Assembly (NCBI GenBank): GCA_031553765.1
Contig: JAVBKY010000001.1
Location: 62,001 to 126,000 of the forward strand
Direction of reading: 5' to 3'
Length of the DNA: 64,000 nucleotides
Origin: JAITMY01 sp031553765
GTDB lineage: Bacteria; Bacteroidota; Bacteroidia; Bacteroidales; UBA932
Of the stretch, positions 48,691-58,130 are shown in pieces; the stretch's first letter is position 1, and each line of letters starts with the position of its first letter. Both the position numbers and the translations under genes were made by a program. The notes under the pieces were generated by a model, which did not search any database, was not told where the DNA came from, and saw only the letters and a program-made list of their open reading frames with translations.

Positions 48691-50895
48691 TTATAGGAGT
48701 GAGAATGCGACTGTGAGTCCAGCCATCACAATAGCCACCATGCTCATCAATTTCACCAAAATGTTGAGCGAAGGTCCAGCGGTGTCCTTAAACGGATCGC
48801 CAACGGTATCACCCACTACGGTAGCCTTGTGCGTATCGGAGCCCTTGCCGCCGTGGTTACCTTCTTCTACATACTTCTTGGCATTATCCCAAGCGCCACC
48901 TGCGTTAGCCATGAAAATAGCCAATACAAAGCCCGCGCCAAGTCCGCCTACCAGTAAGCCCATTACTCCAGCTACTCCAAAAATAATACCCGTAATTACA
49001 GGAGCGAGAATAGCAAGAATAGAGGGCAGCAGCATTTCGCGCTGAGCCCCCCTAGTTGAGATTTCAACGCAACGAGCGTAATCGGGTTTACCTTCGCCTG
49101 TAAGGATGCCCTTAATTTCACGGAACTGACGACGTACTTCCTCCACCATGCTTTGCGCAGCACGTCCCACAGCGTTCATGGTCAAACCACAGAACATAAA
49201 GGCCATCATAGAGCCAATAAATACACCCACCAGCACCTTGGGGTTCATGAGGTTTACCTGATAGTAATCCATCAAATCTACCATAGTTGCTCTGGCTACC
49301 TCCACGGTATTGCCGTTGGCAAGCGTAAGAAATTCGGTACCTAAGTGCTGCAATCCTATTTTAATTTCTTCCAAGTAGGAAGCCAGCAAAGCTAACGCCG
49401 TAAGTGCGGCCGAGCCAATAGCAAAGCCCTTTCCGGTAGCGGCCGTAGTGTTGCCCAGAGCATCAAGGGCATCGGTACGTTTGCGCACTTCGGCACCTAA
49501 GCCACTCATTTCGGCATTACCACCCGCATTGTCGGCAATTGGACCATAGGCGTCAGTAGCCAGCGTAATACCAAGTGTGGATAGCATACCCACTGCGGCA
49601 ATACCAATACCGTACAGGCCAAGGCTCAAATTTTCGGCGGTAAGCATGTTGTCAACATCAAAGCCTATAGCGCACATAAATGCCATAATAATGGCTACCG
49701 CAATGGTAATAACGGGAATAGCCGTAGAAAGCATACCCAAGCCCAAGCCTGAAATAATAACCGTAGCCGGACCTGTTTGTCCGCTATTTGCCACATTTTG
49801 CGTAGGCTTGTACGAGTGCGAGGTATAGTATTCGGTAGCCTGGCCAATGATAATACCCGCCAGTAGTCCGCATATTACCGAGAAGGAAATACCCATCCAA
49901 TTCGGCATATCCAGCACGTACAGTATGCCAAAGGTAGCAATGGCAATCAACACCGAACTCACGTTTACACCCTTGCCCAGCGCGCCAAGTAAGTCCTTCA
50001 TGGTAGCACCCTCTTTGGTGTGTACCAAGAATATACCTATGATAGAAAGAATGATACCCACTGCCGCAATGAGCATGGGGGCAAACACCGCCTTGAGCTG
50101 CACTTCGGGCATCATGTAAAATGCAGAAGCACCCAGCGCGGCGGTAGCAAGAATGGAACCGCAGTAGCTCTCGTACAAGTCGGCACCCATACCGGCCACG
50201 TCACCCACGTTATCTCCCACGTTGTCGGCTATGGTGGCGGGGTTGCGAGGATCATCCTCGGGAATGCCCGCCTCTACCTTACCCACAAGGTCGGCACCTA
50301 CGTCGGCAGCCTTGGTGTAAATACCGCCGCCCACGCGGGCAAATAGCGCCTGCGTGCTGGCACCCATGCCAAAGGTAAGCATGGTGGTGGTAATAATTAC
50401 CACGTTTTGCGCAAGGCTCACATCGTAAAATTGGTTGAGTAAAAGGAACCACAGCGAGATATCCAACAATCCTAAACCTACTACCGTTAACCCCATTACG
50501 GCACCCGATCGGAAGGCTACACGCAAGCCTGAGTTGAGCGAATTACGCGCCGCATTTGCCGTACGTGCCGAGGCGTAGGTAGCGGTCTTCATACCAATAA
50601 ATCCGGCCAATCCGGAGAAGAATCCGCCCGTAAGAAAGGCAAATGGCACCCATGGATTTTGCACACCAAAGCCATAGGCCAATATGGCAAAAAATATGGC
50701 GAGTATCACAAATACAATGGTTACCACCTTATACTGTTGCTTAAGGTAGGCCATTGCGCCCCTGCGCACATGCAGGGCAATTTCTTTCATAAGGTCAGTG
50801 CCTTCATCCTCCTTCATCATTTGCCTAAAAAAGTAGTAGGCAAAACCCAGCGCCAGTAGCGCCGATACCGGAACGAGCCAAAATAGTGGGGTCAT
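48691..50895 (-). CDS. hppA: Membrane-bound K+-dependent ion-translocating pyrophosphatase
   Basis: The 734-residue enzyme has ~16 membrane segments and the pyrophosphate-binding motifs DVGADLVGKVE, EDDPRNPATIADNVGDNVGD (quoted in part) and GMGADLYESY. It couples pyrophosphate hydrolysis to Na+ and/or H+ export. The motif GNTTAATGKG has Ala where K+-independent enzymes have Lys, which marks the K+-dependent class that includes the Na+-pumping members. Start and length are normal. The leader on the minus strand is AAACTTT-rich with a 9-bp-like period, related to that of the M3 peptidase gene. Confidence 0.96.
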   Translation of the reverse strand: MTPLFWLVPVSALLALGFAYYFFRQMMKEDEGTDLMKEIALHVRRGAMAYLKQQYKVVTIVFVILAIFFAILAYGFGVQNPWVPFAFLTGGFFSGLAGFIGMKTATYASARTANAARNSLNSGLRVAFRSGAVMGLTVVGLGLLDISLWFLLLNQFYDVSLAQNVVIITTTMLTFGMGASTQALFARVGGGIYTKAADVGADLVGKVEAGIPEDDPRNPATIADNVGDNVGDVAGMGADLYESYCGSILATAALGASAFYMMPEVQLKAVFAPMLIAAVGIILSIIGIFLVHTKEGATMKDLLGALGKGVNVSSVLIAIATFGILYVLDMPNWMGISFSVICGLLAGIIIGQATEYYTSHSYKPTQNVANSGQTGPATVIISGLGLGMLSTAIPVITIAVAIIMAFMCAIGFDVDNMLTAENLSLGLYGIGIAAVGMLSTLGITLATDAYGPIADNAGGNAEMSGLGAEVRKRTDALDALGNTTAATGKGFAIGSAALTALALLASYLEEIKIGLQHLGTEFLTLANGNTVEVARATMVDLMDYYQVNLMNPKVLVGVFIGSMMAFMFCGLTMNAVGRAAQSMVEEVRRQFREIKGILTGEGKPDYARCVEISTRGAQREMLLPSILAILAPVITGIIFGVAGVMGLLVGGLGAGFVLAIFMANAGGAWDNAKKYVEEGNHGGKGSDTHKATVVGDTVGDPFKDTAGPSLNILVKLMSMVAIVMAGLTVAFSLL

Positions 50896-50940
50896 GATAG
50901 TGAAGGTTTATAAAGTTTGAAAGTTCATAATGTTTAAAAG
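50896..50940 (-). repeat. AAACTTT-rich ~9-bp-period leader of hppA
   Basis: On the minus strand units of about 8-9 bp containing AACTTT or AAACTTT repeat up to 3 bp from the start codon. It resembles the exact 9-bp array at 6248-6283. Confidence 0.5.
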
Positions 50941-50952
50941 TTGATGAAGTGG

Positions 50953-51372
50953 TTATTTTGCCAACTCAAAATCTTCAAAATCAAATCCGGGAGCTACGGT
51001 GCAGCTCACCAGCGCATAACCCTTACCCTCTTTCAATCCTGCGCCAAACCAAGCACCTGCGGGAACTACTGCCTGTGGCACCTCGCCATTTTCCACATCG
51101 TTGCCGAGAAAAACGCTACGCTGCACACCATCCTCAAGCATCACAATTTCCAGCGTTTGCCCCTGGTGAAAAAGCCAGATTTCATCAGATTTTATGCGAT
51201 GAAAGCGTGATTTTTCTTCGTCCTGCAAAAGGTAGTAAATAGCCGTGCATACGTTACGCTCACGCCCATCGGTGGTGGTCATACGCTCGGCACAGCGGTA
51301 GGTTTCTTTGTAGTAGCCACCTTCGGGGTGAGGCAGCATGCTTAAATGCTGTATAATTTTTTCGGCGGTCAT
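50953..51372 (-). CDS. DUF985 cupin-domain protein
   Basis: The 139-residue single-domain cupin matches DUF985: LPHPEGGYYKETYR, TAIYYLLQDEEKSRFHRIKSDEIWLFHQG (quoted in part) and VPAGAWFGAGL. His and Glu residues of the FHRIKSDEIW segment are the likely metal ligands. The biochemical role of DUF985 is not established; some relatives look like sugar-binding or epimerase-type cupins. A palindrome covering a candidate promoter lies directly upstream. Confidence 0.85.
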   Translation of the reverse strand: MTAEKIIQHLSMLPHPEGGYYKETYRCAERMTTTDGRERNVCTAIYYLLQDEEKSRFHRIKSDEIWLFHQGQTLEIVMLEDGVQRSVFLGNDVENGEVPQAVVPAGAWFGAGLKEGKGYALVSCTVAPGFDFEDFELAK

Positions 51373-51418
51373 ATGTAAAAACGCATTTAACTAGTTTCAA
51401 AGTTAAACATTTTTACAT
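51373..51418 (-). promoter_or_regulatory. Palindromic promoter region of the DUF985 gene
   Basis: Arms ATGTAAAAA (51373-51381) and TTTTTACAT (51410-51418), with inner arms TTTAAC/GTTAAA, enclose a -7 box TAACTTTG (51398-51405, minus strand). This could be an operator or an mRNA hairpin. Confidence 0.5.
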
Positions 51419-51479
51419 AACAGGAAAGGAAGTAGCACACTATTGAAAGGGAAAGAATTTTCTCTACTTTCAACTATCA

Positions 51480-52301
51480 CTATCTCAACATGTGCTTGTA
51501 AATAAAAGCCCTCACCACATTGGGAACTAGCCGAATGGGGATACGTGATATTACATTCAGGGCAAATTCAAGTTGATTGATAAATCCCATTTTGACAAGC
51601 TGTTGCAGTAATTTCAATTCACTTTTAGCATACTTCCACCCTCCTCGACGTTGAAATACATCGGGGGTGACGCGAAAAAATAGTAAGCCCTCCTGAATAT
51701 TATACAGCTCATACCCTCCCATAATCAGCCTGCACCAAAGATAATAATCTTCAAAGGAATAAAAATGTTGATACCCTCCTACGGCTTCTACGGCATTTTT
51801 ACGAAACATAACACTCGGGTGATTCAGCGGGCTTCGTTTTTTTGCGTATTTTGCCAACTGCTTAGGAGTCTCAGGCAAGTGTCTCACTGATACCACATTA
51901 TTTGTAGAGCCAATAAATTCGTTGACCCAAGAGCCAACTGCAGCCAACTGCGGTTGTTGTTCAAAAATCAGCAGCTGTTTTTCAAATCTATCGGATTGTG
52001 AAATATCATCGGCATCCATGCGAGCCACTAAATCATAGGTGCAAGATTGAAGGCCTATATTTAACGCCTCTCCCAGACCTCTATTTTTGGATAGCTGTAC
52101 TATTTTCAACCTATCTGCAAAGCGATCTATGACTTCATCAAGTTCAGATGACAATAGTCCGTCCTTTACCAACACCACCTCATTTGGTAAAATGGTTTGT
52201 GAGAAGATACTCAGCAAGGCCTCATTTAGGTATGCCGGACAGTCCTTTTGGTAAACTGATATTAATACGCTAAATGCCATTTTGCTTATAAATTTTATCA
52301 A
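51480..52301 (-). CDS. Glycosyltransferase family 2
   Basis: The 273-residue GT-A enzyme shows VLISVYQKDCPAYLNEAL, the NRGLGEALNIGL segment and the metal-binding MDADD motif, then W-x-R-L-I-like acceptor region (YLWCRLIMGG). It has no strong membrane segments, so it probably acts at the cytoplasmic face of the inner membrane. It is the last gene of the surface-polysaccharide operon and overlaps the next gene upstream by 32 bp. Donor and acceptor sugars are unknown. Confidence 0.88.
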   Translation of the reverse strand: MIKFISKMAFSVLISVYQKDCPAYLNEALLSIFSQTILPNEVVLVKDGLLSSELDEVIDRFADRLKIVQLSKNRGLGEALNIGLQSCTYDLVARMDADDISQSDRFEKQLLIFEQQPQLAAVGSWVNEFIGSTNNVVSVRHLPETPKQLAKYAKKRSPLNHPSVMFRKNAVEAVGGYQHFYSFEDYYLWCRLIMGGYELYNIQEGLLFFRVTPDVFQRRGGWKYAKSELKLLQQLVKMGFINQLEFALNVISRIPIRLVPNVVRAFIYKHMLR

Positions 52302-53253
52302 ACTTTTGTTTAATGGCAGCCTCCGAAAAGCGCTCCTCTACTTTGACCTTATCTACTTGCAGCCCTACTGTTTCATCTATTTTATTAAAAAAATCTGCAG
52401 TATTGCCATACTCAAAAATATTCCATCCTTTTACTCCTGATAAATGATCTGCAATTCTCACGCGGTTTGACATCAGCACGGGTGTTCCTCTCTCTAAAGC
52501 TTCCAGCGCAACGTAAGAGAATGCTTCATACTTAGACGGAACAACTACTAACGCTGCTTGATAGTACAACTTGTTTAGCACCACATTATCAATGTCAATA
52601 TGCACATTGATATGCTTTGCCAACCCTGCATCACTATTTGTTACACAATGAATATCATACTTTTCGGCAGGTATTTTATTTAAGTAAGCAAGCCCCTTAT
52701 TGCTGCTATTCCTCCCCACAAAAAGAATCATATTTTGCTTTTTATCAAGTTTCTCTATATGTTGTTCAATGCCGGTTATCCAATGCGGAATGCTCACAAC
52801 ATTGCGATTATATTGCTGAAAGAACTTTCTATCCTCGTTATTAATAGCTACGACCGTATTCAACTGAGAAAGATAAGGACGTATTCCAAAGTGGAAAAAC
52901 AGGCGTCCAAACATCGGACGATTTAGGGTAAAAAAGGGATGAAAATGAGCTGTGTAAACTACGGGCTTTTTAAGAGATAAAGCTGCTCTTAATCCTTGTG
53001 ATACCGTCATAGAGGCAAAGCCGTGTACATGTACAATATCGCATTGGCTTTGCTGTATTTTTTCCATCAAATGCTTAAAGTCAAAAACAACTTTTCCTAC
53101 CCATTTGTTCCAAGTTGATTTTACGTTGTCTTTGCAAAGATAGTCCATCTCAATGTCCGGGTCATTCTTATACAACTCCATTATCTTACGGCAGTGAAGT
53201 TCAATGCCACCGGTCGATAGCGGGGAGTTTTCAAGAATTAGTAAAATTTTCAT
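52270..53253 (-). CDS. Glycosyltransferase family 4
   Basis: The 327-residue GT-B enzyme has an N-terminal acceptor domain (NSPLSTGGIELHCRKIMELY) and the C-terminal nucleotide-sugar motif PSKYEAFSYVALEALERGTPVL (E-x7-E; quoted to 20: SKYEAFSYVALEALERGTPV). It overlaps the upstream gene by 4 bp (ATGA) and the downstream gene by 32 bp, so translation is coupled. Sugar specificity unknown. Confidence 0.88.
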   Translation of the reverse strand: MKILLILENSPLSTGGIELHCRKIMELYKNDPDIEMDYLCKDNVKSTWNKWVGKVVFDFKHLMEKIQQSQCDIVHVHGFASMTVSQGLRAALSLKKPVVYTAHFHPFFTLNRPMFGRLFFHFGIRPYLSQLNTVVAINNEDRKFFQQYNRNVVSIPHWITGIEQHIEKLDKKQNMILFVGRNSSNKGLAYLNKIPAEKYDIHCVTNSDAGLAKHINVHIDIDNVVLNKLYYQAALVVVPSKYEAFSYVALEALERGTPVLMSNRVRIADHLSGVKGWNIFEYGNTADFFNKIDETVGLQVDKVKVEERFSEAAIKQKFDKIYKQNGI

Positions 53254-54263
53254 GCTTCTTCCCTCATAAATTGATTGTAACTCGCGGCCACCTCGTCAAC
53301 GCTTTGAGGCAGCTGAGTTTTCATATAGCGTAACGCCAACTGCTGCTTTTGATTCAATAAGCCATCATTTTTTAGTATTTGCTCCAATGAAGTACCAGCT
53401 ATATCAACCACGGATTCGGCTAACTCCGACGTGGTATATTTCCCATAGGTTGTAACAACAACAGCCCCATTAAGCATGGATGCCAGCATTGAGCCTCTGC
53501 GCTCGGACGCTCCGTCCGGAAACGGCAAGTAAGCAATTTTCGAATCATTCAACAGCGCGGAAATCTCATCATCGCTCAAGTCTAAACGAATCTCTATGCC
53601 TGCATCCTCACTCAAGGCTTTTATTTTTGTAAAATAATCTTCAAAGCCTTCCGGTATTTTACCTGCCAATACAACCTTGTACTTAGATGTCAGCGCCGAG
53701 GTTTCTTTTATAAATTGCTCAATGCCTTTACTTGGAAACATTAATCCGAAGTTGACAATATCAACGCTTCGCTCTGCGACTACCTTAACAGGATTTTGGG
53801 CGTTAATTTGAGAAAATATTTTTACTACGGCTGATCGGTGAGCAACTAAAGGAATACGCTTAATGGCAAAATTTCTTTCAAATTTATTAGTGAAGATCAA
53901 CTTATTGGCAGAAATCAAGATTAAAATTAATGCCAAATACCCCTTCAGCGATTGCTGGGATTGCTCATGTACGATAACTCCGAATTTCTTCCTTGTAAAC
54001 CACGAGAAGTAAATGCATAGCAAATGCGGAACCAGGCTCCAGCCATATCCCTGCGTGGGGTATTGCATTAAGATGTATTTTGCCCTTGTGGCTTCAATAG
54101 CTGAAATATGACAAAAGAGTGTCTTAAATCGCCAGTCTTGGCGGTAATACAGCATCCAATTTTGAGCAGTTGGTGTTTGCATCAACATTGATGTACCATA
54201 GCCTACCCCACAAATATCAGGGGGATACGAACCTGTAATTATGAGAAAATCTTTACCCATCAT
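53250..54263 (-). CDS. Glycosyltransferase, GT-B fold
   Basis: The 337-residue product opens with ITGSYPPDICGVGYGT, a GT4-like acceptor loop. It has a degenerate C-terminal motif (PFPDGASERRGSMLASMLNG), where the E-x7-E is less regular than in classic GT4. It lies between two 4-bp overlaps in the operon. A role in building the same surface glycan is inferred from context. Confidence 0.75.
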   Translation of the reverse strand: MMGKDFLIITGSYPPDICGVGYGTSMLMQTPTAQNWMLYYRQDWRFKTLFCHISAIEATRAKYILMQYPTQGYGWSLVPHLLCIYFSWFTRKKFGVIVHEQSQQSLKGYLALILILISANKLIFTNKFERNFAIKRIPLVAHRSAVVKIFSQINAQNPVKVVAERSVDIVNFGLMFPSKGIEQFIKETSALTSKYKVVLAGKIPEGFEDYFTKIKALSEDAGIEIRLDLSDDEISALLNDSKIAYLPFPDGASERRGSMLASMLNGAVVVTTYGKYTTSELAESVVDIAGTSLEQILKNDGLLNQKQQLALRYMKTQLPQSVDEVAASYNQFMREEA

Positions 54264-55495
54264 TCACCAAATAATATTTCCGTCGTACTTCCCTCAAATA
54301 TTGCCTTGCGCTCTTCGTAGGATTTATCCAAACACACAATGCTATCATACTGATAAAGTATGGTCTTGGTCATTCCTACTATTTTCAAGTTAGCATACGC
54401 TACAAAACAAACTGCTACAACTACTTGGGTAACTTTAACTACCACTCCGCGTGTTATTAATGGAAAAGTTGCTGATAACGCAGTTGTTTTATCGGTCATT
54501 ACTTGTATAAGCAGCGGCCAAAGTATCCAGTATGAAAATGAAAATAACAGTCCCACCCTAACACTAATAACTGCCATTTCGCTAAAGTAGAAAAAAGAAA
54601 TAAAATAGCATACGAAGGCATTTACAAAAATCACGCCATACTTAGACATTTTCAGCAACTTAGGATAGTATAGTATAACCAGTAAAGCTGAAGCCACCCG
54701 CTCCAACAACCCAATAGTCAACCCGTATGATTTGCTATAAGTATCGTCGTTTAAATAATTCACAATGCCATATTTAAACCTCCCGCCTAGGAGATCCCCG
54801 GCGCCATCCAAGAATGGTTTTATGTACTCTACCTGCAATAGAAATACACCTAGTCCCACTAGAAAAATTGCACCCACAACCCACCTATTGAGAGTTTTAT
54901 GTAACAGAAAATACAGTGGGAGGTAAATAACAGCCGAAATATGGAAGAAAAAACCGACGATATTCAACGCGTAAAACTTTACAAAGTTACGCTGCTCAAC
55001 ATGTTTAATGGATATCAAAAACAGCAATATGCTCATGGTATTCCGCATAGCATCGACTTCCATACCAAACCCACCCATAACGATAAACACAATAAAGCCA
55101 AGCACATAAAGACCATTGGGCAAATATCGCTTCAAGAAAACACTCAACAGGCATACATGTATGATGGAGCTAACAAAAATGAATGCATGATAATCTAGCG
55201 CAAATATCTTAAAAATAGACATATATACAACAAACCCTACTTCCGTCTGAAAGGCCTGAGGGTGCAAATGAAAAAGATCCGGGGTGCTATTGTATAAAGG
55301 ATAATAGTTTGTCCAATCCCAGCCGATAAACCCGCGCAGTCCGAAAAACATTACAAAAACCGTAGCGCAAGTTATTATGACTGCCCACTGTCTTTTTTGG
55401 TCATTTTTATTCAAGTACTCCACTATTGCTAAAACAAAGTAAAGCAATAACAATATTAAATATGGTATCGAATATATGGGGTCAACTACTTTCAT
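54260..55495 (-). CDS. EpsG-family polysaccharide polymerase (Wzy-like)
   Basis: The 411-residue integral membrane protein has ~10 segments and an EpsG-like pattern: an early RGFIGWDWTNYYPLY loop, then GGFGMEVDAMRNTMSILLF, which matches the family (G)-x-x-R-(N/Q) region. Family knowledge: EpsG/Wzy proteins join repeat units at the periplasmic face. It shares a 4-bp overlap with the downstream glycosyltransferase. With the flippase at 61205 this points to a Wzx/Wzy-type pathway. Confidence 0.8.
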   Translation of the reverse strand: MKVVDPIYSIPYLILLLLYFVLAIVEYLNKNDQKRQWAVIITCATVFVMFFGLRGFIGWDWTNYYPLYNSTPDLFHLHPQAFQTEVGFVVYMSIFKIFALDYHAFIFVSSIIHVCLLSVFLKRYLPNGLYVLGFIVFIVMGGFGMEVDAMRNTMSILLFLISIKHVEQRNFVKFYALNIVGFFFHISAVIYLPLYFLLHKTLNRWVVGAIFLVGLGVFLLQVEYIKPFLDGAGDLLGGRFKYGIVNYLNDDTYSKSYGLTIGLLERVASALLVILYYPKLLKMSKYGVIFVNAFVCYFISFFYFSEMAVISVRVGLLFSFSYWILWPLLIQVMTDKTTALSATFPLITRGVVVKVTQVVVAVCFVAYANLKIVGMTKTILYQYDSIVCLDKSYEERKAIFEGSTTEILFGE

Positions 55496-55500
55496 GCCTT

Positions 55501-56403
55501 TTATTTTAGGTGTTCACGCATCTTCAGTCCATCGCTATACGCCTTCCTCACAATACTCCGTTGGTGCGCCGACATTTTGAACAACTTTCGTAGTACATAG
55601 TGGCTAAAAAAGAAGCCATACACCGCCAATCGGCGTAATACTGAGAAATGCTTTCGCGCGAAATATATGGAATTACGATTATTGTAGTAAAGTCCGAAAT
55701 CGCTTCCCCAACCGCCGGTAGAAATACTTTCCTTGTGCCATAAGCGCGAGGTGTGGATATACACCAATTTTTCAGCATGTTCTTTGGTGGCGCGCCACAC
55801 AAAATCGGTATCGTCATAGTAAACAAAGTAGGTCTCATCCATTATGCCTACACGCTGAAATACTCTGCTATTAATCAGCATAAAGCAGGTAGGAGAATAC
55901 GCAGTAACAACCGATTTATCCCACTGCCCCCTATCCTCCTCCAGCAGGCCAAGATGCTCCGTTGCACCCTTCAGCATCTCCCAAACCCCGCCTGCCGCCC
56001 ATATTTGGTTCGTGCCATAAAAATATATTTTAGGAACAGCCATGGTAGCCTGCATGTTCAGCATACCTTTGTATAAATTTTCGATGGTGGATGGCTCCAA
56101 AACAACGTCATTATTGGATAACAAAACATACTCACACTCATCATTCAACGCCTGCTGAATACCAATATTGTTACCCTTAGCCACACCCCAGTTCTGAACT
56201 TCGGAAATAATTACCGTTTGAAAAGAAACTTTTGTTGACAACTCCTTCGCCTGTGCCAGCGAATCATCCGGTGAAGCATTGTCAACAACGTACAATACGA
56301 AGTTCCTATACGTTTGCAGGTCAAGCGTGGTAAAAAAATCGTACAACACCTTTCCGCTGTTGTACAGTACTGTTACTATGCCAATTTTAGATTGTGCTGT
56401 CAT
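55501..56403 (-). CDS. Glycosyltransferase family 2
   Basis: The 300-residue GT-A enzyme shows IVTVLYNSGKVLYDFFTTL, VVDNASPDDSL, the SNNDVVLEP metal motif and YFVYYDDTDFVWRA with the acceptor-domain Asp pair, as in rhamnosyltransferase-like GT2 enzymes. No transmembrane helix at the end. Start ATG at 56403. It is 5 bp upstream of the polymerase gene. Confidence 0.9.
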   Translation of the reverse strand: MTAQSKIGIVTVLYNSGKVLYDFFTTLDLQTYRNFVLYVVDNASPDDSLAQAKELSTKVSFQTVIISEVQNWGVAKGNNIGIQQALNDECEYVLLSNNDVVLEPSTIENLYKGMLNMQATMAVPKIYFYGTNQIWAAGGVWEMLKGATEHLGLLEEDRGQWDKSVVTAYSPTCFMLINSRVFQRVGIMDETYFVYYDDTDFVWRATKEHAEKLVYIHTSRLWHKESISTGGWGSDFGLYYNNRNSIYFARKHFSVLRRLAVYGFFFSHYVLRKLFKMSAHQRSIVRKAYSDGLKMREHLK

Positions 56404-56405
56404 AC

Positions 56406-56522
56406 CTACTTATAAAGTCCCTTTTTCTTCATTTCATTAATACTTGCCTCGTATTTATCTTCTATATAATTGGGGTAAAAGTACCTGTAATCAAGATTCT
56501 TTTTCCCATACCTGCTTTTCAA
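56406..56522 (-). CDS. Possible small ORF or remnant between acyltransferase and GT2
   Basis: A 38-codon frame from a TTG (MKSRYGKKNL... ending NEMKKKGLYK) overlaps the last ~30 bp of the acyltransferase in another frame and ends 2 bp before the next start. Its composition looks protein-like (FYPNYIEDKYEA), but no family was recognised. It may be a decayed gene end or noise. Confidence 0.25.
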   Translation of the reverse strand: MKSRYGKKNLDYRYFYPNYIEDKYEASINEMKKKGLYK

Positions 56523-57090
56523 AGTTATATCGTTTCACCACCCTCGCCGGAACTCCAACTGCTACCGAGTAGTCCGGAATATCTTTATTTACAACAGCAT
56601 TAGCGCCAATGGTTACGTGTCGTCCAATGGTTATACCCGGCAGAATTACCACGTTGTTATATATTTTGCAATCGGCACCAATAGCCACCGGTTTTACTTG
56701 CAGCTGCTGCCTTTCAATGGAAATGTTCACATCATCATACGGGTGGTGAATATCGGTTATGGACACGTTGGCTGCAATGGCGGTATTGTCACCAATTACA
56801 ACGCGTTGCGCACAAGTCAAGTGCAAATTCTGCTCTATAGACACCCCATTTCCAACTACAATAAGCGGATTATATTTTACCCCTTCGTAGCATAAAACCC
56901 CCTCCATTCTACAATTCCTCCCAATACATACGTTACTACCCAACTCAATATACTGCGGAGTAATTTTTAAGGCGGGGCTGACATAACATTTCTTACCCAC
57001 TTTTTTGAAAGCGAATCTATATCGCAGCAAAAAATACAGCCTGTTGCAGTAGGGGTAATGTATTAACTTTTGAAAAATATTTTTTTGCAT
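56491..57090 (-). CDS. Hexapeptide-repeat acyltransferase
   Basis: The 199-residue product has left-handed beta-helix hexads (IVVGNGVSIEQNLHLTCA; VVIGDNTAIAANVSI) with a catalytic His in TDIHHPYDD. It ends with the VNKDIPDYSVAVGVPARVVK closing motif typical of O-acetyltransferases of the WcaF/LacA group. It probably acetylates a sugar of the surface glycan. It is 2 bp downstream of the next gene in the operon. Confidence 0.88.
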   Translation of the reverse strand: MQKNIFQKLIHYPYCNRLYFLLRYRFAFKKVGKKCYVSPALKITPQYIELGSNVCIGRNCRMEGVLCYEGVKYNPLIVVGNGVSIEQNLHLTCAQRVVIGDNTAIAANVSITDIHHPYDDVNISIERQQLQVKPVAIGADCKIYNNVVILPGITIGRHVTIGANAVVNKDIPDYSVAVGVPARVVKRYNFEKQVWEKES

Positions 57091-57091
57091 T

Positions 57092-58114
57092 TTATTCTTC
57101 TATAAGTCGTTTAAGCCACCTTTTTAAGCTCAATTGATCAATATTAATTTTTTCTGTAGGCTTACTCAAAAAAATCACATCTAAAATCGGAGCCCTTTCA
57201 TCAATAACGCAAATGTTGTTTTCATTATAAAAAGGCTCTTTCTTAATATGGTCGTTAGTTGTAATTAATTTCTGTCCGGAGGCAATGGTATTAATCGTTC
57301 TAATTGGATAACCCGATTGCACATCAGTAGGAATATCGACAATGCATTTGGAGTGTTTTTCTATAAAAAAACATTCCTCCATGCTCAAATATTGGTCAGT
57401 AATAATGGTGGAAGTTTGTTTTACTTGCGCAACTCTTCTTTCAAATTGTCTGATTTTTTTGCTTGATATTTTCCGTAAAAAATACTTGACCCTACTTTTT
57501 AAGCTATCTCGTTTTTCTTTGTGAAACAACGTAATATATGACTTCAATCCTAAATTATCCGCCTGCTGCTTTAGCTGCAACAAAATCTCCAATCGCTTAC
57601 CGGTCAGCTGGTGTAATGTTCCTATGTGGCACAAATCGTACTTCAACTCTTCTGCAAAAATTGGCGTATTATCAAGAAAAAAATCAGGATGATACATCAA
57701 CTCCTTATGTTTAGCACAATCCTGAGGGTCAAAAGAGTATTTTTTATCAAACCAGCTCAACGCATACGAAAAATCCCATCCTGCAAGGCTATCCCAAAGT
57801 GCTAATACCGTTTTTATATGGGGGTTTGTTTCTTTTAACGCACTCAACAATTTATTGGAATAGAAAAATGTACCCAACGCCAAACAGTAGTCAAAATGGG
57901 TGTTGGACAACTCCTTTATAGCGTTTTTCTCTGCCTTCTTATCACGAAAACATCCCACTAAGCGCATCTGACTGCTTGCTCTCTGCAATCTTGCAGGAAT
58001 AGGAACTTCTAAAAAAGTAACCTCGTAGCCCATGTTTGTCAACTCCTGCACAATCTTTTCATGAACAGTGTGAAACCGAATGGTGATTAAAAGTATTTTC
58101 ATTCGCGACGTCAT
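57092..58114 (-). CDS. Probable glycosyltransferase, CgeB-like
   Basis: The 340-residue product looks GT-B-like: N-terminal MKILLITIRFHTVHEKI, a mid-protein WDSLAGWDFSYALSWFDKKYSFDP segment (in part) and a C-terminal VDIPTDVQSGYPIRTINTIASG motif, as in CgeB-type and group 1_2 glycosyltransferases. AT-richer than genes outside the operon. Family assignment is tentative; context supports polysaccharide synthesis. Confidence 0.6.
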   Translation of the reverse strand: MTSRMKILLITIRFHTVHEKIVQELTNMGYEVTFLEVPIPARLQRASSQMRLVGCFRDKKAEKNAIKELSNTHFDYCLALGTFFYSNKLLSALKETNPHIKTVLALWDSLAGWDFSYALSWFDKKYSFDPQDCAKHKELMYHPDFFLDNTPIFAEELKYDLCHIGTLHQLTGKRLEILLQLKQQADNLGLKSYITLFHKEKRDSLKSRVKYFLRKISSKKIRQFERRVAQVKQTSTIITDQYLSMEECFFIEKHSKCIVDIPTDVQSGYPIRTINTIASGQKLITTNDHIKKEPFYNENNICVIDERAPILDVIFLSKPTEKINIDQLSLKRWLKRLIEE

Positions 58115-58130
58115 ATCACACTACACAGCA

